DNA of 64,000 bases, from NCBI RefSeq assembly GCF_963675165.1, contig NC_087383.1, forward strand, positions 4,618,979 through 4,682,978, given 5' to 3'. Under the pieces are notes generated by a model. That model saw nothing but the letters and a program-made list of their open reading frames with translations. It was not told where the DNA came from and did not search any database. Below are positions 34,701 through 44,692 of this stretch, in pieces. Within the stretch, counting starts at the first letter, position 1. Each line of letters begins with the position of its first letter. Position numbers and translations under genes: made by a program. This DNA comes from Halichondria panicea (lineage: Eukaryota > Porifera > Demospongiae > Suberitida > Halichondriidae).

Positions 34701-37700
34701 GGTACTAAACAACATTTACTATGTGACAGGATTTGGTAGCAAGATGTTGTCCAAGATGGGCTGGCGAGCTGGTCAAGGTTTGGGTTCAAAGGGCGCTGGT
34801 ATCGTCAATCCGGTTAAAGCAACCAAGCATACAGATTTCGGGAAAGGATTTTCTCACATGCAACTTAAAAAGGTGTACATGTATATGCAAGGTTGTAACC
34901 AAGTACATCTACATGTATACCGTACACCTCGTAAAAATTTTGCCCATCTCATCTTTTGCTACAAACTTCTTGCACAAGTGTTTTTGACACGAATTATGCC
35001 CAGGGGCACCCAAAAATAATAGTTTGAGCATGCTCATTAGATCTACATTAGTCTAACATTTGTAATTATGCTATTCATGAAAATGTACAATCATGCACAG
35101 GCCAAGATACTAAGTCGGTGGACAATAATGTACTGTATGTCTACATGCATATTGAAGCCTGGTAGATTGAGCATACAAAGTTAACAGTTGTGGGTATACT
35201 GGGTAGTTACAATTACGTGTGTTAATATCCAGCAGTCGACAGCAGTGGTAGATTCTGAAGATGAGGAGGAACAGAAACAATTTGAGCAAGAGTTACAACA
35301 ATGGAAGAAGACTGAGGTGTGTAGGGATACCCTTAATGTAGATACTGCTCCTTCATTGTGTACACATATGCAAACAGGATCATTCCAGAACATCAAAGCC
35401 GAAGTACGTATTCAAAACGGTGGATGAACTCATGGTATGTCATTCATTTGTTGTCCTAAGTAATCTGTTGTTTTTGATGTTGTCCACAAGCCAAAAAAGT
35501 CTAAGTTATGTGCAACATAATTATTATAATGTATATATACATGTACATCATCACTATAATGTACATAATTATTATGCCATGACCTCAACAACCAGGTAAG
35601 AACAGGATAATGTTTCATGCAGAAGTCAGGCAAGGCTGTGAAGTCCCGTGGTGGGGTACGGGGTCCGTCAGTTAAAGTGATAGATATGACCGGACCACAG
35701 CAGCGTGTTTTGTCCGGCTATGAAGATATCCATGACCGCCACTCACGACCTGACGAGGGACCTCAACAACCAGGTAAGAAGATGAACACCTCTTTGTCAG
35801 TTTGTTAGAAAACTAAGTATTTGTGATTTACCGTGGCCAATATCTAACCCAATACCATGTCCAGTATGTGGCTAAAGTTTACCTCGCTTCCCCTAAAATA
35901 GGCTCCGCCCAGAAATTGTTCCTGCCCGAGCTCCTTCACAACGTACAGCTGCTAGTGGATCGGACAGAACAGGACATTCTCAAGAGTGATCGTCGTCTGA
36001 GGCACAATCGTGACTTGATAGTCAATTTAGGTTATGAGAAGGAAGAGCTGAGAAAAGAGGTGGTGGAGGAGGAGATTCAGATTGACAAGCTCTCGGAGAT
36101 CCTCGCCTTGATTGACATGTGAGTGTGTTAATTGGGAAGGGGTCCACGTACATAGAATAATGATTCTAATAAGTAGTATATATATACTACTATATATAGT
36201 GTCTTTAGTATAATTATTACCATAGATAGAAGATTGCAAGGCAGTTCCTGACTCACCTAAACTGTGGTCCTGATAGATATAGTCACTTTATTATTAGCAT
36301 TTGCGCTGCATGTTTTAAACTACCGTATTTAAACACCCGGGCGTTTGTTTCAGATCGAAGTCTTTAGAGGGGGAGTTTAATCCAGGAGGGCGTTTATTGT
36401 TATGTCTACTCCAAAACTCTTGCACAGCAGCAGTTATTGTGCTCTTCTTGGGCTGCTGTCTCAGCTTAAATCTATTTCTCAGCTTAAATTTAAGTCATAG
36501 GGTGCCCTCTGTGTCGGTATCTCTCTCTCTGCCATCGATGCATCATAAAAAAAGTATTATTATTCTATGCTGCCACGCTTGCAACTGGGTTCCATGTGCT
36601 ATTTTAGCTCCACCCACAGTGCCACGCCCCATATATGGGTGATTATTTAAGATGGCGTTTATTAACAAAGACAGAGCTTTTACCCTGGGCGTTTAAACGC
36701 GATGAGTGTTTATTCAAGGAGGGCGTTTAATCAAGTAAATACGATATGCACGTATGAATTGTAGGAAGAAAAGTTGCTGACTATGAGAGCCAGCACCACT
36801 TGATGACCAACCTTATCAGTCCATTAGTGGCTTTCTAAATTATCTGCTACAAAAATAATTTAGCAAGAGCCAGACAGTTAATTTCCATGGTCATTTTCGT
36901 GCACATCAGCATTTGAGTTACATGTTTCCGTTGTACCAAGGGCGTATAAAAGAAGAGAGGGCATGCAACTCCACTATCAGTACACATAGCTAGCAGAGTT
37001 CAAACGTGGGCGGAGGAATGTGTGCATTTGCATGAAGTGCTAAAAATAGAAATTTCTATTTTTAGCATTTCATGCACAGTCATGCACATTCATCCGCCCA
37101 CGTTTGAACTCTGCTCATATAAGAGTTGCATGCCCTCTCTTCTTTTATACGCCCTTGGTTATACTATAATATAATCGCATTATCAATTCCTTTATTTTAA
37201 TTGTGTACGTGTATATGAAATTTAATTATAATTACTTACAAAAAGTTAATACAGTGTACAAATCTATAGTTTTCACATCCATCCGAATGAACTAGTGTAC
37301 CGTTTCAATGTTCTAGCGTCACATACTAACACGTTAATAATTATGATAATAACAAATACAGTACTGTTAGTCTTCAAGTTTGGAAGTTATAGTTATTTGG
37401 TGCATATCACACAGTTCAGCTCTTTAGTTGAGTTGTAAGGAGGACAGGGCAGTGTACCACACCCAGCCTCGACGTGAGTGAGTCCAAAAATAAAATCATC
37501 AGGGGTTTCACTTCCAGGAAGAGATTCTTGATCCTCGTCAACACATTCAAATGTACCACGACCATCACCTACAAGTTTTCCGTACATTGTGTACATAGTC
37601 ATGATGTATCCACGATATTCGAGTGTCCATGATGACGGGCAGGTTGCTTTAGCTGGGATCATCAGCTTCATAACACGGGTGGAGACTTCACATACAGCAC

Positions 37701-40700
37701 AAGGAATTTTATGAAGCTGGTCTCCTTGGATAGGGTCTCCATAAACCCCACCATGAACGTATGCATGCCCTTGAACACCAGATCTACTGGGCAGGATGTA
37801 TTCCGGGTCCTCTGGCATGCAGAGATAATTTCCACCTCCTCCTCCGTGAGTGTGATGTGTTCCACCAGCTATTCCAGAATACAGCATGCTAGTACCAGAT
37901 ATGCTAGGACAGGTACGCTTGCCCCAGCGAGTGTAGACCACTCCTCCGCTAACCGGTCCAGGTGGTCCCTGATCTCCAGTCTTCCCTACCAATCCAGTAT
38001 CTCCCTTGCTTCCAGACAGTCCGTCTCTACCTGGTAGCCCTGGTAGACCACCACGACCATCTCGTCCTTTCAGTAGCTCAATATATGTGGTTTGGTTGTT
38101 GTCAGTTATTGCGATACTTCTCTTTCTTCTTGAAAGAGCAGTGCCTAGAGTATGATTGTGGTTATTTTATTTCGAAACATAATGCTTCGCTTACCTGAAA
38201 AGGATGTGGAAACAAAAGTAAGCCCTACGGCTACAAGCAGGTACAGTTTCATCACAGTAACTTTTTTTCTCGATTTTTACTGCACTGTACTATATACTCC
38301 TTCTTATGAATAAATTATTGAAAAAGAATATTGAAAGATACGAACGCTCACACTTTTATAGTCAAAGGGCTCAGAATCGATGTAGTCTTAAATATGTGTA
38401 GGAGCTCACTCTCGAGCTTGAACTGTGTGTGAGTACTACTATAGTCTTGGCCTGAACTAGTTGTCAATGTCAATCAAGTACACGATAAACAATATGTAAT
38501 TCACTTTGGTTGTGAATGGTGTGTCTCGAACCTTTCCACACCCTAAGACAGTTCTCAGCAATATTTTCACACAAAAGCTTATACATATACATTGTACTTG
38601 ATGCGTATATATATTTAGTCAACGCATATGATTATACTTGATGATATACTTGATGGTATAATTATGTTGTTCTCATTTTCAGTTGGTTCATCTTTCACAC
38701 ACACACACGCACGCACACTAACAGCTGTGAGAACCGGCTCACTGGAGTAGGTCCACCTTTGACCCTGGACTACTGTCGTGATATGATGACTGACCTACAA
38801 ACTAAGTACCCAGTTGAGTATGCAGCGTACAACCTTTCCTCGATCGCCGTGGCCGTCTTCTTCCCCCTTATCAAGAAACAACTGCAGGTGAGCAGTGTGC
38901 TGAGTACATACATGTATACTGTAATGACGTACGGTGGCCCTGAGTGCTACTTGTAGTTGATAGTTCAAACATTCAGTTGCTAGTTGGTAATTGGTAGTTT
39001 GCAGTTTTCAGTTGTTAGTTCGTGACCTTTAAACGTTACAAGAATGCCCACCTAATGATTACCATTGATAATCATTGAGCTAGCTGGATGAATTGTGTTA
39101 TTGATGTTGCTTTACTTATGTATTGCAGACACACATTATTGTCGTCTTATGCATGCCAGCTAGATATATCTTATTCTAGCAGTATTAGGTGTATAGCAGT
39201 ATCATAATTAAGACACCTAAATTTTGGAGGCCGTTTATTAATAATTATAAGGATATGTAGTTAGCCAATTAATAGATAGACACTGTTTTGGAGAAGTGTA
39301 TGGGATTATGAAGCCCAAAGGCACTGATTTAGTATCTCGAGCGTAGTGGCTGAGAGCTTTAAATTACATGGACACCGACAAAAACAGGGTCCAACTCATT
39401 TAGATGCTAGCGGCATGCATGCGCAAATTAACCTTGCCCTCAAGGCTTGACTACAATAAAACAAGTTTACTTTACTGTATATAGGGAACCATCAGAGGAA
39501 GTCTGACATGCGTGCACAAATCACTACAGGTGCTAGTGCATTGGCCTTAACATTATCATGTGACCACATGTCATCAATGCACTGAACTTGTAGTGATTTG
39601 TGCACGCATGTTGGACCCCTCCTTCGGGGCACCACCACCAAACAAGTATCTAGATATAGCTTAGACTAATTTAACATTAGATTCTCTAATCATTGCAAAT
39701 TTTAAAGGTGATAAACTACCAAGTACGAACTACTACGAGCTGCCAACTACCAACTATATGTTTGAACTTCAAGTATCAACTTCGAGTAACATTCAGGGCC
39801 ACCGTACTATAATGAAAGCACCGCGGGTGCTGATGCCTCGGTGGAGGCGCCAACGCTACATAACATAAAACTACTAATAGCTTGTATACACACATTATAT
39901 CACGATGAACATTTTGCATTGATTAATTTTGCTGCATGCAGGCAGAATCCAGAATCACAGGGAAACTCAAAGAGTGAGTAATGATTGACTACGATTGTTG
40001 TTAAAAACAATCGATGCCAAAGTTCAAGTCTAAAGTATGGCTCATCAGCAAAGTCTTGCAGCTCTCTTCTCACTCTTGCAGCTACCAATAGCTAGCATTC
40101 TAGTGCAGAGCTAACTAGTAGCAACACTCGGTGAACAAATTTTGCTATGCACTCTGCTGAAAAGGCTGCAATGGCATTCCAAGTAGGGATAACTCGAGAA
40201 CGAAGCATTATTTTGCAAATCGACAAATTAAAATCCAAGAAAACATGACTAGAAAGCCTACAGAAACTCTTACTTGCACTTCATTGATCCTTGAGCAGCT
40301 GTAGCAGTCTACACAGACAAACAGACAAACACACTACCGTGTGCCTCGCTTGCGCATGCGCACCGAGGCGTAATAACACTTTTAGTTAAGCGAGTATATG
40401 CAGTCACAGTATGCAGTCACTAATAGCTTTACATAATCTTTTATTTTTAGAAAGCCTGAAGCATAATTTTAGTCACTCTGTATAAAGCAGGTCACTCTCT
40501 TTGCACTGCCTACCAGCCAAATAAGTCTCCATTTTATGTACAGGCATTGTGTTGGTAACTCCAGGTTTTGACGTACAGGCATTGTGTTGGTAACTCCAGG
40601 TTTTGACGTACAGGCATTGTGTTGGTAACTCCAGGTTTTGACGTACAGGCATTGTGTTGGTAACTCCAGGTTGGTGTACAGGCATTGTGTTGGTAACTCC

Positions 40701-43700
40701 AGGTTTTGATGTACAGGCATTGTGTTGGTAACTCCAGGTTTTGATGTACAGGCATTGTGTTGGTAACTCCAGGTTTTGACGTACAGGCATTGTGTTGGTA
40801 ATTCCAGGTTTTGATGTACAGGCATTGTGTTGGTAATTCCAGGTTTTGACGTACAGGCATTGTGTTGGTAACTCCAGGTTTTGACGTACAGGCATTGTGT
40901 TGGTAATTCCAGGTTTTGATGTACAGGCATTGTGTTGGTAACTCCAGGTTTTGACGTACAGGCATTGTGTTGGTAACTCCAGGTTTTGGTGTACAGGCAT
41001 TGTGTTGGTAACTCCAGGTTTTGACGTACAGGCATTGTGTTGGTAATTCCAGGTTTTGACGTATTATCTATTATCACCGAGTAGCTCGTAAGTACGTACA
41101 AGTCAAGATATTTGATCCCCCACAGGACTGGGATATACTCGACTACCCAGAGGAGCACACTGAAGTATTTGCCAGCTGGAAGAAGCTGCTGAGAGAGAAC
41201 CAGGCCACACACACTATGCCCACCACTGATGAGTGAGTCCCACCACATATGTACAATCATGTGTCCTGATCAAGACGTATGTGTCTGTGTGTAATCACAG
41301 CTCTTAGTAATTATACATGTATCATCCGCCCACACAGCATGGACCCGTACGACCGGCTGATCTGGGAGGTGTGGATGCCCCGCCTACGTCGCACCCTTTT
41401 CTCCTGGTCCCCCAAGACTTGCTCCCCCCTCATAAACTTACTGGAGCTGTGGGTACCTCTACTGCCACCATGGGTCCTCGATAATATATTGGACCAACTC
41501 GTATTGCCACGGTTACAGAGAGAGGTGTCCGAGTGGGACCCGACTACTGACCCTGTACCCATACACAACTGGATTCATCCCTGGTTGCCATTGATGGGTA
41601 AGCATTGAGGGTACTAATGAAAATGTGATGTACATGTATAGTGAAAAGTGATTATTTAATTAATAATATCTGCTGTGAATTATTAATTAACACATTCAAT
41701 ACTTTACTTTATATACATGTAGCACTCGTTCTTATAATTTATGTCCTCTTTCTATCGTTTTTACTATCTCAGAGGGTCGTATGGAGGTTCTGTTTGTGCC
41801 CATTCGTCACAAATTGGCAGTGGCCCTCAACAACTGGCACCCTTCAGACTCCTCGGCTTACAACGTGCTGCAGCCTTGGGCCAAGGTGGGTGTGGTGTGT
41901 GTGTATGGTTGAGTAGTTGTGGATGATTATTGTGTGAGGGTGTCTGTGAGTTTGCAAAGGTGTTGTGTTTGCCTCAACATGTAGAATGCTGTATGACGTG
42001 AAAATTTGGCAAGTGTTTTAATTTGACGAATTTTACCAGGGATCGCCCAATTAAAATATTAAAGCTAAGTGGCCAACAGAATGTCATTGACAGAGTTATA
42101 TGGGAGCAACGCCATTCGGCTTATTAGCGAAATCAAAAAGTGGCTCTAAGTTTCCCGTTATACGATACCCGTACTTGTTTAGCAACGAAATACATGTAAT
42201 TGTAGTGAACACTCAATATTCCCTTTGTTGCCGACTTTATCTACTGTAGTGAACTACAAGTAAGCCCTGTTACTGTTGTACCCACTCTCACCCCTGCACT
42301 AGGTGTTCTCCCCTCAGACAATGGAGGCGTTCCTTGTGAGGACCATTCTACCCAAACTTGCCTACTGTCTCCAACTTGAACTGCAAATCAACCCGCACAA
42401 GCAGGAGATTGGTGAGCTTTGTTGTCTTTGCTCACTGTTTGTTTTGAGTGAATAAATAATTGTGTTAGTGCACATGAGCCCAAGCTACTAAAGTTGTCAG
42501 TTGGTGTTACTTCATCTTACATAGCATGTGTGCAGATTGCGACACATTTTGTGTATTGAAAGTGCATAATGTGCACAATTGCTATTGTGTTGTGTTGTGA
42601 TGGGATGTTGTTGGGGTGTCTCCAAGGTGTCACCATAATATAGCTCTGTTAGATGGCAAGCATCTTGATTTTTGCATTCATAATCAATTGCACGTTAGTG
42701 AGCCATAATCTCACATACACACACATATACGAATTAAGCATTCCATTTGATCTGCCCACACAAGACACAATACATCTGTTACAACTTAACACAGGACCGT
42801 TCCAGTGGATATTAGCCTGGCGAGACCTGATACCCGCGCAGCACTATGCCTCCATGTTAGAGAAACACTTCTTCCCCAAGTGGATTCAAGTACTCTCCAG
42901 CTGGCTGCTACAAAATCCCAACTTTGACGAAGTCACAAGATGGTGAGTGCATGATCAACTGTTTATTCTTGTAGCTCATCTTAAGCAGTGAGTAAAAGAA
43001 GCATGTATATTATCAGATATTATTGATGTGCTCGGCACTAGCTTGGAAAGCTATACTCCGCCTTTTATTGTTAGGGTGTATTGGCATGCAGTGTTACATT
43101 AATCACTGCGCTGTTACGTCCAAATCAGTCTTGTTTTCTGTGGCAATCAGATTGTGATACAAGATTAGAGTAATCTAAAACCTAGTCTTGCCTATCAAGT
43201 GGGACGTTTCTTAGATGTACAGTATACTTGCAGTTGGCATCTTATTGGTGATTGGTTACACATTCCAAGCCTTTATGGTGTATTGATGTATCGGTAGGGG
43301 CATTGGGTGTGATACTGCACCAGTCCAACTTAATTTGTGTGATCTTGTTATCAAAATTTGTGCGCTCAGAACATACTTGGGCATCAATCTAGTGCAACCC
43401 ACAATAATAAGGTCTAGTGCTATTCTTAGACCTCTGTCATGAACCTACTCTAGAAAATGCTGTAGTTTATATCTCGCTCACACAACACACACCTATGTTC
43501 ACTCAGGTATATGGGCTGGAAGGGCCATCTGGATGCAGACATTTTAAGAGAACCCTTAGTCAAGCACCACTTGAACATAGCTCTTGACATGATGAATAGA
43601 GCAGTGGCAGGCACCTATCAGCCTGGGGCTAGGGAAAACGTGGCGTACCTTATCAGCACAGAGAGGAGGTGGGAACTTCAGGGATAGCTTTGAATGCACC

Positions 43701-44270
43701 ACAATTCTGTTTTAAGTTTGCTCTGATAAGCAGAAAATTAGAATTGATTATTGTACCCTTGCTGACGACACTATATAAAGCATGATGGGTGAATTGGTGA
43801 ATTGCCTAGAGGAAGAAACTGTACAGCTATTAATTGTTTTCTTGTGTATATAGGAGTGTGCCTTCTTATCAAAACGCTGTGGCAGCACCTGCAACTGTGA
43901 GCTTTAAAGACCTTGTTGAAAAACTGGTATGTTTATGCACCGCTTGTAAGTCACAGCTAAATGTTGATCTCCTCAATTACCCATGCTGTGTATAGCCTGA
44001 CATGTCAGTTAGTGTATCCCATAGTTACAGATACACACCTACTACGTGACTATTTGTAAAAAGTGCTATTATTCGGTTTCCTTCTCACAGGCTGAGGACA
44101 ATGGTATTCTATTTATGCCAGTAGCTGGTCAGAAGCGTCACGAAGGTAAAGCACTGTACAGCTTTGGACGAGCCACTCTCTACATCGATCGTGGTGTGTC
44201 CTTTGTAATGATGAGTGACACTCAGACATGGAGACCTGTCTCCCTAGATGACCTACTCAAGTTTGCATGA
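31731..44270 (+). CDS. TFIP11: Tuftelin-interacting protein 11 (TFIP11/NTR1), 18 exons, 825 aa
   Basis: G-patch cofactor of the DHX15/PRP43 helicase that drives release of the intron lariat spliceosome. Exons: 31731-31879, 32764-32860, 33846-33969, 34303-34443, 34730-34872, 35233-35316, 35378-35434, 35623-35773, 35902-36118, 38725-38887, 41126-41232, 41338-41597, 41773-41885, 42303-42411, 42795-42942, 43507-43668, 43854-43926, 44091-44270. Every junction is GT-AG and in phase. Landmarks: an N-terminal acidic TFIP domain (YGQWAEYDSDEE), G-patch in exon 5 (GFGSKMLSKMGWRAGQGLG), VKVIDMTG in exon 8, a coiled-coil region in exon 9, and the GCFC-like domain in exons 10-18 (LIWEVWMP, WVLDNILDQLVLPRLQ, HNWIHPWLPLM, EKHFFPKW, and a RHEGKALYSFGR-type C-terminus). 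Length is near that of human (837 aa). Introns 9 and 10 are large and hold a nested gene, mobile elements and a minisatellite. Confidence 0.96.
32275..32460. mobile_element. MITE family B copy 4, internally deleted
   Basis: A 186-bp element in TFIP11 intron 1 with ends TACCGTATAGTGCGAAATG and TTTCACGCTATACGGTA. It is shorter than the 240-bp copies, with losses on both sides of the GGAAGCCACGCCTTTTAATC core. Confidence 0.82.
32837..33090. repeat. Tandem copies of the TFIP11 exon 2 / intron 2 boundary
   Basis: The last 23 bases of exon 2 plus its donor (GGAGTCTGATGGAGACACTC, then AGGTGGGTG) recur at about 32918, 32973 and 33056 in the intron. They are separated by G-runs and GTATCAGTGAGGTGGATATA spacers. 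Three extra donor-like sites therefore follow the real one. Confidence 0.85.
33110..33500. mobile_element. Decayed pogo/Tigger-like non-autonomous element
   Basis: It starts with ACAGTAGACCCTCGCTAATC, which I recognise as close to the terminal inverted repeat of Tigger/pogo-type elements. It contains two diverged GAAATGCGGCCACCTCGCTA-like blocks at about 33223 and 33462. The right end is not clear. A second element with this type of end lies at 56570-56738. Confidence 0.55.
34504..34703. mobile_element. Family C element ending in CTATACGGTA
   Basis: About 200 bp in TFIP11 intron 4. The left part (TTTTCGTGGGGTAAATTATT) and right part (AATTTTTTACCCCACGAAAA) are inverted, and the right end TGCTATACGGTA matches the terminus shared by families B, D and E. 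Confidence 0.7.
36321..36746. mobile_element. MITE family F copy 2
   Basis: It starts TACCGTATTTAAACACCCGG and ends CGTTTAATCAAGTAAATACG. The interior is the complement of copy 1 (for example GGGGCGTGGCACTGTGGG against CCCACAGTGCCACGCCCC). It lies in TFIP11 intron 9. Confidence 0.82.
36936..37158. mobile_element. MITE family A copy 2
   Basis: 223 bp with CCAAGGGCGTATAAAAGAAG and its complement at the ends, nearly identical inside to copy 1 (AACGTGGGCGGAGGAATGTG). Flanks TTGTA and TTATA may be a 5-bp target duplication with one mismatch. It lies just downstream of the nested collagen gene. Confidence 0.88.
37393..38252 (-). CDS. Short-chain collagen C4-like (spongin family) protein, 269 aa, nested in TFIP11 intron 9
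   Basis: Secreted extracellular-matrix protein. Exon 1 (38252-38195) encodes the signal peptide MKLYLLVAVGLTFVSTSFS. Exon 2 (38144-37393), joined in phase 1, carries a basic RRKRS site, about 13 uninterrupted Gly-X-Y triplets (from GRDGRGGLPGLPGRDG to GPPGPV), and a Cys-bearing C-terminal domain starting VVYTRWGKRTCP and containing HTHGGGGGNYLCMP. This arrangement of a very short triple helix plus that C-terminal domain is what I know from freshwater-sponge short-chain collagen C4 and related invertebrate proteins. The gene lies wholly within intron 9 of TFIP11 on the other strand. The product may contribute to spongin-type matrix; that is inference from the family. Confidence 0.88.
38930..39806. 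mobile_element. Element K, 877 bp with long inverted ends
   Basis: The left end TACGGTGGCCCTGAGTGCTA and right end ending in CAGGGCCACCGTA are inverted over about 60 to 100 bp, with a second inner inverted pair at 39506-39625 (ACATGCGTGCACAAATCACT and its complement). It begins only 42 bp after TFIP11 exon 10. No transposase frame is visible. Confidence 0.8.
39812..40376. mobile_element. Dispersed family G, copy 1
   Basis: It begins near GCTGATGCCTCGGTGG and ends GCACCGAGGCGTAAT, giving short inverted ends. The interior has CTTGCAGCTCTCTT, CATTCTAGTGCAGAGCTA, ACTCGAGAACGAAGC and CAAGAAAACATGACTA words that recur at about 57.2, 62.9 and 63.6 kb. It directly abuts element K. Confidence 0.75.
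40538..41060. repeat. 35-bp minisatellite, 15 copies
   Basis: The unit GTACAGGCATTGTGTTGGTA + ACTCCAGGTTTTGAC (one unit lacks 2 bp) repeats 15 times in TFIP11 intron 10, with C/T and A/T variants alternating between units. Since 35 is not a multiple of three, all three minus-strand frames stay open and yield repetitive frames of up to 263 codons. These are artefacts of the array, not genes. Confidence 0.95.
41990..42175. repeat. Possible decayed family B/C-like element in TFIP11 intron 13
   Basis: GACGTGAAAATTTGGC at the left and AAGTTTCCCGTTATACGATA at the right recall the CGAAAAT and CTATACGGTA ends of nearby families. No clean inverted repeat remains. Confidence 0.35.
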
Positions 44271-44346
44271 CTGTGTGTCATGTTTTGTACACCACTAACT
44301 TCTCTCTCTTCAGCCTTTTTTCCTATACCAATTGTACACGTTGACA

Positions 44347-44352
44347 AATAAA
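44347..44352 (+). promoter_or_regulatory. Polyadenylation signal of TFIP11
   Basis: AATAAA lies 77 bases after the TFIP11 stop codon, a normal distance. No competing signal is nearer. Confidence 0.6.
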
Positions 44353-44692
44353 ATTGCTCAAATGCATGGCACATGCACCTCTTATTTCAATGGTATTTTA
44401 ATTAGCAATTATGCTGGTGTTTTGTTTGTACCTTGATAGTGCGCCCCGTTACATTTCCCCCCAAAATAGCTTGTGTCTGGTTACCATTAATGTTCTCAAC
44501 CTCAAAGCACGTTTGGCACAGCTATGCTAAATTTGGGCTTGTGAAAATGTTACCTTGACTCTCAATTGTTCAACACTGCTTCTTTGTTAAGAGAGCTCTT
44601 TGGCAAACGCTGTATAGTTACATTTCAGTACGCTTGGCTAACTCGCACGCTCAACAGTGTACTTAAACTCTGACAGTTTCCCCGAGTTAGTT

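Noticed and set aside
40538-41060. CRISPR-like regular array
   Set aside because: The 35-bp units are contiguous with no unique spacers, and the DNA is animal nuclear sequence with introns.
40469-41260. Long minus-strand open frames of repeated Thr-Met-Pro-Val units
   Set aside because: They come from the 35-bp minisatellite. All three frames are open because the unit has no stop on that strand; there is no signal, splice support or conserved domain.
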